64,000 nt of DNA, taken from contig JASJFT010000028.1 in the NCBI GenBank assembly GCA_030770425.1, forward strand, positions 186,001-250,000. Reading direction: 5' to 3'. The notes beneath the pieces were generated by a model. That model was not told where the DNA came from and did not search any database. It saw nothing but the letters and a program-made list of their open reading frames with translations. The position numbers were made by a program, and so were the translations under genes. Of this stretch, positions 33,746 through 46,423 are shown piece after piece; within the stretch, counting starts at the first letter, position 1; every line of letters starts with the position of its first letter. The stretch is from Darksidea phi. Its lineage: Eukaryota > Ascomycota > Dothideomycetes > Pleosporales > Lentitheciaceae.

Positions 33746-34989
33746 GTCAAAAATGATAATATGAAAACATATATATGTATATGTATATATATATTATCTC
33801 CCGAACAGCCTCTACGAAGCCTCTGCGCAGGAGAGCAACAGAGAGCAGGCCATCTTTTGTAGTAAGATGTTACGGGATCTCGCCTAACACCTCCTGAGCA
33901 AGTCTAGCGAGGGATGCCCTCGCTGAGGTAGATTCGCGATCGGAGGCTGAATCCGGCGTGTATCGGAGCTTGAGGTATTTTTCAGGACATGATATGATAC
34001 CAAAGAGCTATAAAAAATTATATCAAAGCTATCCGTGGTACCACCTGTGCTTGTTGTGAATTAGGAAACTGTACTGCGTTGTGATAGGTCATCGCATCTT
34101 CAAAAAGGTCGAGATTAAAGTATGCAAACTGAACTGCGGTGTTACATACCATATTTTGCCTGGGTCTGAAAAATAATGGAATCTGTGCAGGAGCCAAAAT
34201 AACCTTAGTGTAACTGGAGCTCTCGTTTATAGCCGCTTCTAACTTCGGTTCAAAAGAACGTACCTTTTGATATAAAGCTGTACCATATAACCATTAATCA
34301 ATGCGTACGATAAGCAGCGCAATTTTTATACTACCTAGCTTCATGATCAGCCTGTAACTACGTTCAGCCGCAACTCTAATAAAACACAGCAATTGCCAGC
34401 GAAAGTAAATTACAGCTTTCATACGCAAGAACGCGACAATTACTCTTGTGGTACCAGTTTATGGGCGGACGTAATTTTCAATGCGATCATGTGCACGAAG
34501 AGTAGTTTCGCTCCTAGAGAGTTGATCAGTGGAAGCCGATGGTGTTGGTTCGGACTGTCTCGAATAGCTAGTATCACGCTATTACGACGCAAGTCGGTCT
34601 AGTCGCTTTCAGCTTGGTATGCTGATAGATTTGAGATTGTTGGAGGTAGACAGTCCTTCAGTTGCCTTGCTGTACGCACCGTCTTATTCTTTTGCTAAAG
34701 AGCTGGAGGGGCACAGAACTTATCTCGTATAGTCTAAACCATGTGAGTATTTTCAACGAACCAGACTTAGGCCCTCCCGAGCCGCGACAGTCTGTGTTTT
34801 CTAATAGTTTGATTCCACAACCAGGTAACGCATATCGTCCGCAATCATTTATACTATTATCACATACGCGATGAAGTGGAGATGAAAGATAGAATAACAT
34901 GGACAAGTAACGCCTGCAGTGTACCTCAAGCTGTCTAGTAGCCTACCTCCAAGTTTCCAAGCTATGAATGAGGTTAGACCGGGAGCCGC
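33746..34989. other. AT-rich gene-free stretch with a TA-type microsatellite
   Basis: No gene can be supported. A TATATG/TA simple repeat occupies about 33766-33796. The rest is AT-rich, with many stops in all frames, and might be decayed sequence. Confidence 0.45.
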
Positions 34990-36801
34990 TTACTGCATAT
35001 CAGTTATGCACGCAAACGAAAGCTTTTTCACTGTTAGGAAATCTCCGCCCGATCTAGGCTCGTGCTCTTTGGGGTATTTCGCCAGCTCCTCCTTACTCGT
35101 ATTCCAGACCATGTTGACATATGGCCAACAGATATGATTCCAGACCTGGATGATATCTCCCGACACAAAGACATCGGTGCTCTTGTAGGCCTGTTCCAAT
35201 GGCTTACCCGTCTCATCCAGTTTCAGAAACGATGTTCCGATGTATTTCCGCGACTTACAGCCGGACAAAATCCTGCAATCTTCCACTTCTTCCTCTTCCC
35301 AAGTCAGCAAAGCTACTCGTCTATCAAAGGTAGCGATGCGAGCATTAGAACAGTCGATGTTTTCTCGGTACTGGGTGATGCTTATCGGATCATTTGGAAC
35401 CTGCTGAATGTTGTTTGGGCCCGTTCTGCCAATGATTACTTTGTTGTCGAGTCGAATCACCTGAACGTTGCGCGACTTGGCTTCGTCATCGCACTGATGG
35501 AATTTATTGCCACACCACCCAGTGATGCAAGTGTTGGGTGGTGGATTACAGTTTTCAGCGTGCATCCAGTCTGGAGGCATGGTCGGTCTTGAGACCCAAG
35601 CCATGAGATAGGCATCATCGCCGGATCGACCCATGACGTTGTAGGATCCTTGGACGCCGCCAAATGCATCGCCAGCATATACTTCAGGGACAGTCTTGCC
35701 CCCTATCCTGGTTTCGTTGCCTCCACCAAGCGATAGATCCGTTACAAGTTTGATGGCGCCCTCATCGTCGGTGCAGACTGCGGGAAATGGGAATTCCTTC
35801 GAAGGTGCAATACCGAGCCCATATTCGTGTGGACATCGCTGAACAAGGGAGTAGACATTATTTGTTTTTGATATCGGCTCCTTGACAATTTCTGTGTTGT
35901 TATGTTTCGTCCCATAATGCGTCATAATTTGACCCTTATCCTCACTGTCGTCGATGTAAACGATCATATCGCCGCCGTGGCCTTGCCATTCGCCATAGTA
36001 GCTTGTGCGGAAGAAGGCAGCATAGATGCGACTCTCCGGCGAGTACGCCAGGTCACCATCTAGACGGGGAGAGCGAAACCAAGCAGGCTGTTTCCATTCA
36101 TCAAGCCAGGCCATAGGAACCGTCTGGCCGCCCACGGGTCTCGTCCAGACAGGCGTACAATCTTTATCGTAACGAGCGACGACGGGGATGTCATATTCGG
36201 TAGCACCGGTAAAGTTCAAAGAAGTGAGGATGACAAAACCGCCGTCGTTGAGGGAAACGAGGCCGCTGGCTATAGAGATCAGATTTATCACCCACAATGC
36301 CAATATAGTCCTGCTTACCCTCTTCTGCCCCGTCGATGGTGCATGGCTCGCCGAGGATCCCAAAATCTGCGGGAGCCATCTTTTGCACATGGACCTATCA
36401 TGCGGAATATACGTCAGCAAGGTTCCAGTGAAGCCAGATGTTTGGCCGGTGTACGCTCGAAATCTTTGTTATCCGAGGATATTTGCTTAACCTCTACGGT
36501 AGCAACTGCTTACTTTCATCTTGGAGTCAGGGAGGTAGCGACTGCCCTCGACGTAAGCTACGTGAAGAGTGTCACCGTCTTCGGAGATCTATATCGAACC
36601 GTTAGTTAAACTCGAGCATACATTAAAGCAACAGGTGCTTACAGCGAATGGGGTCCTAGTGTGATGTGCCATTCTATGTTCAGGTATGTTGGGTATGAAG
36701 TCGGAGACGAGGTTCAGGTGATCGACGTATTTCAGCATCGAGTCCTCCGACCAGGCTCGCACGGCCCTGACACCGTGAAGAAGGAGAGAGAGGTACAGCA
36801 T
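34990..36801 (-). CDS. Secreted protein of unknown function (529 aa)
   Basis: Four exons on the minus strand (36801-36643, 36588-36514, 36394-36319, 36269-34990) with introns of 54, 119 and 49 bp (GTAAGC donors, ATAG acceptors). Phase closes to 529 aa. The ATG at 36801 gives a signal peptide (MLYLSLLLHGVRAVRA). The mature part looks like an extracellular beta-rich protein: SLNDGGFVILTSLNFTG, CTPVWTRPVGGQ, YSPESRIYAAFFRTSYYGEW, GGDMIVYIDDSED, a cysteine cluster around ENCNPPPNTCITGWCGNKFH and several N-glycosylation sequons. The repeated pattern of short strands around Tyr, Asp and Gly recalls lectin or propeller folds, but no family is recognised. It is the only clearly intact gene in the 29-39 kb block. 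Confidence 0.75.
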
Positions 36802-39437
36802 GTTTTTAACTAAACGACGGTTCGAGGTCGGCAGAGTAGAAGGGATGGCCAAAAGGAGTTGTGAGGTAGACAAGAGAAGGAAAGTGAGAGACGAAAATCT
36901 CCGGAAGAAGAAATACGTGTGTAGGCAATCACCGCGTTTGTCTCGTACACAGCATTGACGCGCCTATTCATTTTAATTGTAGCGAACGGTGAAGGCAGAT
37001 CATATTGGTCATAGCGTAGGAGTGAACCCAAGTCGTACTAAGAACCTTCGACTTCACATGCTGATACTTCCACGGTTGATCAACGATGCCATGAACTGAG
37101 GGCGAGGAGCAGTCTTAGCTTGATTATTAGCCAATCGATCAGGAAACGACCAGCAACCGCTACTGAGCGACAATAAACATGCGGTCGTGGCGGTGGACGG
37201 TGGGCGGTAAGAGCAGCCGTTTCCATGTGGCGTGTTGGTACCACCAGAAAGAGCCGTCGTCAACAGAATCAAGATCCAGTGCCCCACGAACAAACGCTAT
37301 TCCGAGGTAATCACATGACAAACGCAAGTCGTGATGCGCGGGGTTTTTTCGTGGTCTCGACGACGTCCAAGGTGTGAGTGGCAATGAACTACTGTAGCTC
37401 TGGAGTAATTAACCAAAATTGCCCAAAAAGGCTCAACGTCTTGCACGTTGGTTAAGATCTTTTTTTTAAAAAAGGGTTTAGACCCTTCATAGTTAAGAGG
37501 TATTAGAAATACTTCTCCCAGAGGACGGTAGAAACAGTAACCTAGTTCGATGTGGAAGGAGTCAGGCCCTCGGATTAGAAGTTGGGTGCATTATTTTGGT
37601 AGAATGGCACATTCACCTCAGTCGCAGCAACAAACTAGGACAATCTCCTAGCGAATAACCTTCTATTTGCCATTTTACCATGCACATGTACAACTACTCC
37701 AACTATAGCGAATCTTTTGTCCCAGCAATTCGACCCAAGCATTGGTGTATTTCTCCAGCACTTTCAAAATAAGCATTCATGACTCTTTCAAGCTACCCAG
37801 GTCCCACAGCCAATAGATCCGCAGGCTTTGAATCCCGCTTGCTGGTACTCCCATGAGTCACGACAAGCTTGTACCTCCTAAGCGTTGGCTTCTTTCGAAA
37901 TCGGCAAGCGTGCTCGACCAGACATCACCCAAGCCGCCAAAGAGCAGACCTACTCAGCTTCTATGATTAGGTAGCTTTTTGCCTTTTGAAGGCCCCTAAT
38001 CTTATGCCATGCTTTCTATGCCACACCATCCTCTTCTCTGGTGACCTTCTACGAAGGCACACAGCACGCCTTCATTCACGGCAGACAATTCCAGACAGCA
38101 CGTCTGAACAAATTCGCATTGCATATGCAACTGCTTTCCAAATTTGCCCAAAAAGCTGTCCATATACCATTTCTACAGCCTCTCGTGGCATTTTTCGGGG
38201 CGCCCTATAAGCGGCATGCGATGTCCAGCTCCCGACGACTACCTGATATACATTCATGTTGCTGAAAACGAGCGCGGAGACACTAACTGCAATTGTTGGA
38301 TATGAAATATACTTTGAAAAGAGACAAATGAATCTCACTGGCCCGATCACCATCAATTGAAGAACCGTATACCTTCGAGCGAACGATTTTAGTTTCCAGG
38401 CACGTGAGAAAACGTAACAAAGCTGAGCCGCCTATATCGGAGAGCGGGATAGAAGGGATAAAGTTGCAATCTATCTACCAATTACATCCCAGTAACGGTA
38501 GTAGAGGATGCTCCCGCATGTGCTCATACTATGAACTTCTGCTTGCGCGAACCCACCGTGTATGAACGGCACTCCCTTTTAGTCTGGTTAACGCGATATC
38601 GACTGGTGAAACATCGTGCTCTGGGATATCTCTTGTGCAAAAAAAATGCCACTTCTGGAAACAATTTTCACCGAACACATATCCACTAAATTGCCACTAG
38701 CTCCAAAGACACTCCAAACCATCGACTCTGAATCTATGTCTTTCCAATCACCCTGTGACTTTAAAACTTCTCCGCTATTCATGTAGTCTATTCTTCAAAA
38801 AGCGAAGGGCTGGGCACTAGATAGCTTTGCGCTTGCCCCGATTTTAAGGGCCAGACACAGAACCCAAATCAACCATCACAGGGCGGAATTCGGGATGTTG
38901 TGGTTCCACTTCGTGGAGCAGGCTCACACCTGTACACGGTGAGCTCTTTCTACCCACCAGGCATAAACTATAGAGATTGCGCTTTGAAGTAGTCATTAGA
39001 TGAACTTTGGGTTCAGCGTGAGGATTCATAGGAGAAGAAAGGCTTAGGCCTTGTTTGCGGACTGGTAAAGTATCGTCAAATCGGGGAAAACCTGGACACT
39101 ATGGATTATTCGCGAAGCCTTTTGAGGTCAAGGCAAGGCATGAAAACATGCAGCCCATGTTGTAGGTCTTGTTCTTTTCGTAGACCGCGGACAAGGAAAG
39201 TACGTCCTTCAGTACTTTCTTTCATCATCCAGCATACACATCGTGGCGGGTACGAAACTTTTGAATTTGAAGGTGCGGCCGAAGGGGAGGCCATGCGACG
39301 TCTCGACGACGACATTGGGAAGGGGGACCACTCGTCTCCATGACTGACATTGCATATGGGTTCTGGAGAATAGGAAAGCCGACGGATCCACGCTACCATG
39401 GATCGATGTGAGATAGAAACCTTCGAAATTTCCAGCA
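36802..39437. other. Gene-poor region
   Basis: About 2.6 kb upstream of the secreted-protein gene. It includes a T8A6 palindrome-like run at about 37459-37474. Protein-like minus-strand stretches occur at 39029-38844 and 38782-38588 (for example VHLMTTSKRNLYSLCLVGRK), without a workable gene model. They may be remnants of the neighbouring 39.4-40.1 kb gene or of another lost gene. Confidence 0.4.
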
Positions 39438-40137
39438 TTAAACGATCGTTCTCGAAACCCAGTCTCGCGCAGGAGCCAACACATACACCATATACGAGGC
39501 CCCATTTTCGCCTACTAGCCTACGACTATCGCGCGCGATTTCGAATAGTCCAGGAATCACAAAGGCGGGAAGAAAGCTTTGCATCTATAGCTAGGCGGTA
39601 ACTCCATCTGCGACCACCAAAGCAACCCAGAACTCACCCCGTAAATATCGGGTTCAAAACTGGACATAGACAAGGCAACATCATGTGGTAAGCCAATCTC
39701 TTTCAAACTTGGATCCAAAAAGGCGACATCAGTTAGGAGAAAGTAGATTTCAATCTCGACGCGAAATATAAGGACGACTTGTGTTGGGAAAAGGAGAAGA
39801 TCCAGGCGGAGAATGCCGCATGACCTAGATACTAAATAAACTTTAGGTGTTTAAGAGTTCTGGCTTACAAACAACATACGTTGTAATCCATAACGGATAG
39901 GCCATCAACGTCCTCGATGGTGACTTCCAGGACATGGAGGTAGGTCTCACAACTGCAAAAACGGAAACAATGATCCGCAACCACCAAACTCTTCTTGTAT
40001 TCTGTTCTTAAGTCGGAAGATGAGATGAAGCGAGGCTTAAAGACTAGTATCAAGGATTGACGTTTGGATGCTTGTAAAACAGTACAGAAATGAGGAACAC
40101 TATCGTCAAGTGCGGTATCCACATGACATTTTTGCAT
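39438..40137 (-). CDS. Doubtful three-exon hypothetical gene (about 200 aa)
   Basis: A model with exons 40137-39869, 39824-39638 and 39584-39438 closes phase to 200 codons. Introns are 44 bp (GTAAGC..ATCTAG, rather short) and 53 bp (GTGAGT..CTATAG). Readings such as ETYLHVLEVTIEDVDGLSVM, DPSLKEIGLPHDVALSMSSF and MQSFLPAFVIPGLFEIARDS look like genuine protein. The first donor could instead be GTATGT at 39879 with a different acceptor. Good protein-like sequence continues past the stop in another frame (39439 to about 39209), so this may be the upstream part of a longer decayed gene. No domain recognised. Confidence 0.35.
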
Positions 40138-40363
40138 CTTCCACTATGCCAGGCATATATGCATACCGCCACTACAATCGCGCTAAATTGTGCATTTGCT
40201 CATTCCCGATGCTCTCCTTTCCCCTTACCTCCAAACAGAATCTACCCATTCCCATCAGTGCGAGAACCGCCATCACGCCATAACGCCTCCGCGTAACCCA
40301 GAAATGCCAAACCAGCGAGAAATGCATACGAGAGAAAGATAAGATAGCGCGCACTGGAAGCTA

Positions 40364-41920
40364 CTAACTCGAGTGCATCTTCTTAATCTTGTTCGCGCCT
40401 TCGTACAACGCACGGTCGACAGCCGCAGCCACGGTCAGTGTACCGCCGATGACGGCGCATAGGCCGACGAGGAAGCCAGAGAAAGACTTGTCCCGGACTT
40501 CACGGTTAATGACTTTCATGGGGGAGATATCCTAATTTATAGTCAGTACTCTCTATGAATGCCAAGTCAGTATGGCTTCGACTTACGTATGAGAAGAAAA
40601 CGCCCGGAATGCCGCCACGGGCGTGTATTCTCTCCTTGTGGCCCTGCTCCTCATCATTACCACCCGCTAGGCTTCGTTTGTGCGAAGTAACGGAGTACTG
40701 ATGCGTCTCAATGCTGCCCTTGTAGCTTCCGTCATATGTGGCGCCGAGTAACTCGTCGTGCTTGGCGGGTCGGGCGGACTCCTTCTCCCAGCCCAGGGGC
40801 AGATACGCCGTGCTGACCACCTTGATGAAGTACATGAAGTTGAAGGCCTTCTCAGTAGTCTGCTGCTCCGTGTCATCAAGCGGATTGATGTGATGGTTCG
40901 TCCAACCACCGGGCCCAGTATTCGCATGCTTCTGCTGCATATCTGCAATAACCGCATCGCTCAACTGCGGACCGAACCTCAGGTGGTGGATTTTATGCGT
41001 GAACGTGTGCGATTCGTCCTTGAAATAATTCTCAAGATCGTGTACGTGGAGGTTGCCGTTAGAGAAAGATTTTCCTGGTGCGAAGTGGAAGTTTCCAATG
41101 ACTTTGTTGACGCGGACGCTGCCCTCAAGACGGCAACCTTCCTTGCGTTGAGCGTCGAGGTGTTCCGCGTAGTGCTCGCGCTCGCACTGTTCCACCCCTT
41201 CTCCGCGACCAAAGGACCAGGAAATAGAAGCGTAGGCTTCGCGAACTTCATCGCAAGTGTTACAGCAGCCAGGCTTAATGGCATTAGAGGGGGGAGGAGC
41301 ACCGAAGCATTCGCCGCAGTAGTTGGGGTCGAGGTGGGAAGCTTCGTCCTGATGGCTGCATTTGCCAGTTAGAGGGGGGACATAAGGCGTGGCAGAGTAG
41401 AACTTACAGATCTAATGCCTTGACTTCAATGACCTTGCTTCCTTCGCTCTCGGGCGACAACCGAACCTTGCTGACACCGTGTGTAACACCCATTTGCAAT
41501 TCGCCAGAGACATCCATAACGTCGAGTGTAATCAATTCGCAGGGTACGCGGGGGAACGATATGTTCATGGAGATCTCCATCTTCTCTCCTGCAGTCGAAT
41601 TAGCCCAGCCCCAGCCCCAGCCCCCAGACTTTTTCAAGATTCAGCTAGTCACTCCTATAGTTGTCTTCTCCCCTCATGTTCTACGATACTCCACCAGATC
41701 TGCTTAGAGTTATGAGACCCGACGTACCTCTCCCCTTGTCAACCACCAATTCCGGCCGAACAGTAACCCTTCTGTAGTCCGCCCACTCGCCCCAGGCCAA
41801 CCAGAAGATAACCAGTAAACTCGTAATCGTCACGATCCCGCCCGATGTCGTACGTACGCGCGCATCTTCCACCGTCTTTGTAAAAGCGTCTAGGCGCGTG
41901 AAGCGCGATTTGGCCGGCAT
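40364..41920 (-). CDS. ERV46: ER-Golgi cargo receptor Erv46 (ERGIC3 orthologue)
   Basis: Four exons (41920-41728, 41588-41408, 41355-40587, 40531-40364) with GTACGT/GTAAGT donors and CTGCAG, TGCAG and TTAG acceptors give 436 aa. The N-terminus has the family hallmark RLDAFTKTVEDARVRTTSGG followed by a membrane helix (IVTITSLLVIFWLAW). The lumenal domain carries DVSGE, DPNYCGECFGAPP, KPGCCNTCDEVREAY, GEGVEQC, EGCRLEGSVRVNKVIGNFHFAPG and GLFFSYDISPMKV-type sequence (here GVFFSYDISPMKV). The C-terminal helix (SGFLVGLCAVIGGTLTVAAAVD) and short basic tail follow. Erv46 with Erv41 cycles in COPII/COPI vesicles and retrieves ER proteins. Length and cysteine pattern match the family, with no sign of damage. 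Confidence 0.95.
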
Positions 41921-42589
41921 GGTTGTTCAACTGCGACGGTGCAGGAGGGAAGGCCGAACGGGTGATTAGTGGTTAAGGTGGTGAGATGAGGTGGCCTCGA
42001 GATTGAGCGGATGAAGGCGTGCTATCCGGTATGCGTATTCTTTCCCGAATCGCTACTCCTCTCCCTGTGCAGCCGTTGCTGTGATACAGAAAAAGTTGAC
42101 GTTCGAAGCTCCGCCAATGTCGAGCAACAACACCCAATTGACCAGCTTTCACCAGCGTAATCGGCTTGTGTGGAAATCGAAAAGAGTGAAGAATTGCACA
42201 AACTGTGCTAAGGAGTCTGTATCATGGTACAGAAAGAAGAGAAAAGCGCAGAGGCGTTGGCAGTTTATTTGATGCTTCGGCTGAATAAAGGACAGCTATG
42301 CGTCTGGATGCTTTAGCTCGAGGTACGAGGCTGCTGATTTTGCGCTAGATGAATAGGGTATAGTGTATTCTTGGCGTTGACACGCACGTGGTGGAGCCCT
42401 TCATTGCACACATGTGCAGCTATGTGGTTACATGTACGCAAGCATGTTGGAGTTGCACGACATCAGGATCTGACACATCATGGCGGTAATGTAGGAAGGT
42501 GCCACTGCACTTAATGTACTTGTATTATTCGGGCCATATAGAGTTATGTATAGAGAACGGAAATACTGTCCTTGCTACCGCGACAACTC
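41921..42589. other. Intergenic, nothing recognised
   Basis: These 669 bases lie between the ERV46 start and the sulfate permease stop, both on the minus strand. They contain the ERV46 promoter near 41930-42080 and the permease 3' region. No other gene seen. Confidence 0.45.
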
Positions 42590-45219
42590 TCAATGCGACT
42601 TCCTCTGCGCATTCGCTAGCGCGCTGTTGAGCGCCGCTGTGATGTCGACATGGAAAAGCGGCCGATTTAGTCCTTGTACAACTGCGATTTTACTCGGTTT
42701 CGCCCCGGTTGTACCATACGCCTTGCTATCCGAAAGCTGCTTCTCCAGACTATCCACCTCCGAGCTAGTCGTTGATGCTCCATCCCTGACCTCGATTTCA
42801 TCAGTTGGATCGTCGCGTCTCGCAGCCGCCTTCAGCGCTCTCCTGTTGTCCCGCGCTTCAGCTTCCGCTGCCGCGCTGTGACTGCCGCCGATTTCTGCGA
42901 CACTGAAGATGGGCTTCCAACGATGCACTTCTGAGCCTTCGGGTTCGGGTGTGTAGTAGCCGAAGCCGGCGGCGGCGAGGGCGCGCTTGCTCCAGCGGCT
43001 GTTGAGGTTGCAGAAGTGCCAGTCTACGGTGTCGGGGGCGGCGTACCGATCAAGTTGATTGCGAACGTCGATAAGATTCTGTACTGAGGTAAGGTCGACA
43101 TGGTTTACGGTGGAGAAATCAAGGATAATGGCTTTTAGGGTTGGGCGATTATCGGCCGGATCGACTTCTTTGCCCTTTCGCGGGCCAGGATCATTCCACG
43201 GACGGTCCTGCGTTGATCAGTGACTGAACATTCCTGAAGTTGGGTAAACTCACACCAGGTCTGCCATAGGTGGCGGGATTAGTCCGCCGAGTTTTTGCGA
43301 AGATGGTGCTCACGAGAAGGTCCAGATGATGATTTGCGTTGGGATAGAGAAAACCTTCTGCAAATCGGTAGATGAAGATTCCTGGATAGGGATCTTCTAA
43401 CTGAATCTCATGGTTGCTGCCGTCATGGTGATCAATGGGTAGGAACACGTCCCGCACCGAATCTTCTCTACTAGCAGGGCTTCGACGCGCTCTACCGCTG
43501 CTAAAGTTCTTGTCGTTTTCTTGTCGGTCCAGTAGATGGTCACCAACGACCGAATGGACTTTAGCTCTGCCTAAGAATCTTCCGCGGGCTTTGAACGTTC
43601 TGAACCACCACATGGCAGCTGAGCAAGAAACCGTCACATAGATACCGATCTCGATAGTCGTGAACACAGTCACGATGACTCCAGCAAAGAAGATGATCAC
43701 CTCCAGCGGCGAGATTCTCCAGAACTGGTAGACAACGTTTGGTGGGGTGATTAAATCCCCCACAGCATGAATAATGACAGCCGCAAGTGCGGCATTCGGG
43801 ATATACCAAAACATGGCCGGGAGAGCGTATATGGCGAGTAGTACTACAAGTGCAGTAATGACTCCCGCAAAAGGTGTGCGCACGCCAGCCTTTGACTTGA
43901 TAGCGGTACGGGAAAAGGATCCGGTCGCAGGATAAGCACCAAGGAACGGGCCTAGGACATTTGTGACGCCGATGGCTACCAGTTCTTGTGAAGGGTCGAT
44001 GGTGTAGTTGTTGATCCTCCCGAAAGACTTCGAGATGGAAATATGCTCGATCAAAAGCACGATAACGGTTGAAGGCAGCTCGCTTGCGAACGCAGAGATG
44101 ACGTCCGATGTAATATGGGGAACGCGAGCATGCTTGAAACCTATATTTGGCGTGAGCTACTGGGCGATCGCAGGAAGTGGGCATTGCTCACCTCTTGGGA
44201 CATCTCCAAGAGTGGTAAATTTGGGCTTCTTCCCATGGCCTCGGCGATTTCGATTTACCAAGTAGCTAATGAGGATATACAGCAGAATGACGAATGCGGT
44301 GCGTAGAGTACTGAGGAAGAAAAACATCTTCGCCCTCGTGGGGTACCTCTTGGCCAAGGTCGTGCACGAAAAACGAATAAGATACAGCAGAAACAAGGCT
44401 GTCAAACCAACCGCGGCATTAATATTAGATTCTCCAAGATGCCGGAATATGTTGATGAAGACCTTGTACGTGGCTTCTCGAGTCGAAAAGCTCGTGAGGC
44501 CCATCATAGCAGGTACTTGGCCCACTGCAATGTTAAGTGCTGAACCGGTCATGAAGGCTGAAATGGCTGCCAGAGTAATGAATTCAACAATCCATCCAAG
44601 TCGGACGAGGCCAAGGAGAAGCACAATCGAACCGGCAACAATGGCTAGAGAGGAGGCGATAATGTCTTTTGGCACATCTGGCAACTTTGCCGCGGCCTTG
44701 AGGACCACATTCCCGGTGACGGTGGAGAGGACAGCAACAGGACCTATGGTTATGTCTTTCGACGTGGCGAAGAACCAGTAGATCAGGACACCCATGAAGG
44801 AAGAGTACAGTCCGAACTCGACAGGAAGTTGGGCGAGTTTCGCATAAGCCATACTCTGGGGAACGACGACGGCCCCAACAGTGATGCCTGGGCCATTAGC
44901 ACTGTGATGTCGAACTATCTAGGCGAGACATACCGGCAACAAGGTCTCCAATGAGCCATTGCACATTATAGCGAGTGATCCAATGCACGAAGGGAAACAA
45001 ATGCATGAAGTAGTGCGCAATATCCTGGCCCGTGGGAATAACCTCGTGCAACCACTCGATTGCAGTCGGCTCCTCCTCAACATAAGAGTCGGCGGAAGTA
45101 ATGGAGAAAACACTTTCTCCTCGGGTAACGCGTTCGGACCCGGTCTCATGGCGGTAATGTAGGTCGATACCGAGGACTTTGGCAAGACCGTGGCCGATCT
45201 TGGAACTCGTGGAAGCCAT
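42590..45219 (-). CDS. SulP-family sulfate permease with C-terminal STAS domain
   Basis: Four exons (45219-44934, 44887-44192, 44140-43254, 43207-42590) with introns of 46-51 bp close to 828 aa. An in-frame codon further upstream at 45324 is not needed; MASTSSKIGHGLAKVLGI starts like fungal orthologues. The SulP signature PQSMAYAKLAQLPVEFGLYS opens the transport domain, followed by about ten more helices (ISAFMTGSALNIAVGQ, FASELPSTVIVLLIEHISIS, LGPFLGAYPATGSFSRTAI). A STAS domain follows (TLKAIILDFSTVNHVDLTSV), interrupted by a polar loop of about 60 residues near the RARRSPASREDS segment. The expected function is plasma-membrane proton-coupled sulfate uptake, usually under sulfur control. 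The donor of intron 3 is read as GGT|GTGAGT. The gene diverges from BUB2. Confidence 0.93.
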
Positions 45220-46423
45220 GTCGAGCAAGCAGAGGATCGTGAAGGAGCAAAAGTGCCTGGCAGACCGCCTGCAGAATGCTTGTGTAATCGGTTGCAGGCT
45301 GACAAGCTCAATAAGCTTCGACAAGCTCCCACGAACGCGACCTGGTGCCCGGGATATATAGACGCTGCGGTGGACAGGTACCTAGAGACGTCAAATTGCT
45401 TTTGCAGGCCTGAGCGCCTCGACGTGCGTATCGACGAGCTCAAAAAAGCCACAAGCCCCAGGAGAGTAGGGTGACTATAGGGATGGCGCTCACTATGGCG
45501 CTCCTCCGTCCGGAAGGGGGGAGAGATTGGCGCTGCTGGATTAGCTGATACGGCGGCAATATTGCGTGACGAGACGATGTCACCTGCGGAGGCGGGCTCC
45601 GAGGGAAAGGGTGAGATGTCCAGACATTGATATCAAGTACCGGAGAGACATGTGGAAGTAGAGCCAGGAGTACACGGAGCGGAGTATTCTAGAAATGCAC
45701 CACGCCTATCATCATCCAGCATGGATGAGTTTGCAAGTGACATAATGGCTCGACGTTTTAGCCATAGCTTGAGTTCGGTATCGACGGCGTACTGAAGTTG
45801 GCGCCGCGCAGACGGATCGAGAGAGGTCGGGATGGCGAGGGCAGAGTGACAGGGATGTGCCACCCAGGCCGCGATTCCACCCAATGACGATGCGGGCTGT
45901 CTGCATTGCGTGCTTGGGGTCGCAGATGTCGTTTCTTTGCGGTGGGGTTTCCCGCGGCGCCATCGGCCGCTTTCGCAGAGACGATTCGAGTTTTGCGTTG
46001 GGGCCGTGACGTATGCAGCAAAACTCGTTAAGGCCCGAATAACTGCCGTGGCCCGTCTCCACCGGTATTACCTCGACATCGCTATAGACGCTGTATGGGT
46101 AGAAAGATCGCATCTGCCGGCGCACAGGTACCATATTATAGTACAAAGGTCAGGGATACGAGCCGACCGTCGATGCACTCTTGACCGATGAGATGGGGTC
46201 CACATAGGCATGATGCGGGACTGCTAAGTCCCTGGGGTCGTAAATTGGCGGGAAGCGTGTGTACGTGGGGGGGTGGGTGAAAGAGTGAAGAGTGAAGGGG
46301 CGGAAGTGCAAGTGGAGGTAGAAGTGCCAGTTGCCAAGTATCGCGGGTTCCCAATCTGGAAATTCCAAGCATCGCCATCAACAACCTCAGCTCGCAGCCC
46401 AATCGCCGCTGCTGCAGTGCAAC
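45220..46423. promoter_or_regulatory. Divergent intergenic region, sulfate permease / BUB2
   Basis: A 1.2-kb region between divergent start codons that should contain both promoters. Open frames on both strands (45633-46146, 46136-46606) look fortuitous. No Cys3/MetR-type sulfur-control site is claimed. Confidence 0.45.

Noticed and set aside
35062..35592. 176-codon plus-strand frame antisense to the secreted orphan
   Set aside because: Shadow of the real minus-strand exon, which has a complete gene model.
37459..37474. T8A6 palindrome as a possible terminator or element end
   Set aside because: Simple homopolymer runs are common in AT-rich spacers; no inverted-repeat partner or target-site duplication seen.
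45220..45324. Upstream start at 45324 for the sulfate permease
   Set aside because: It would add 35 unlike residues; MASTSSKIGHGL at 45219 matches the usual beginning.
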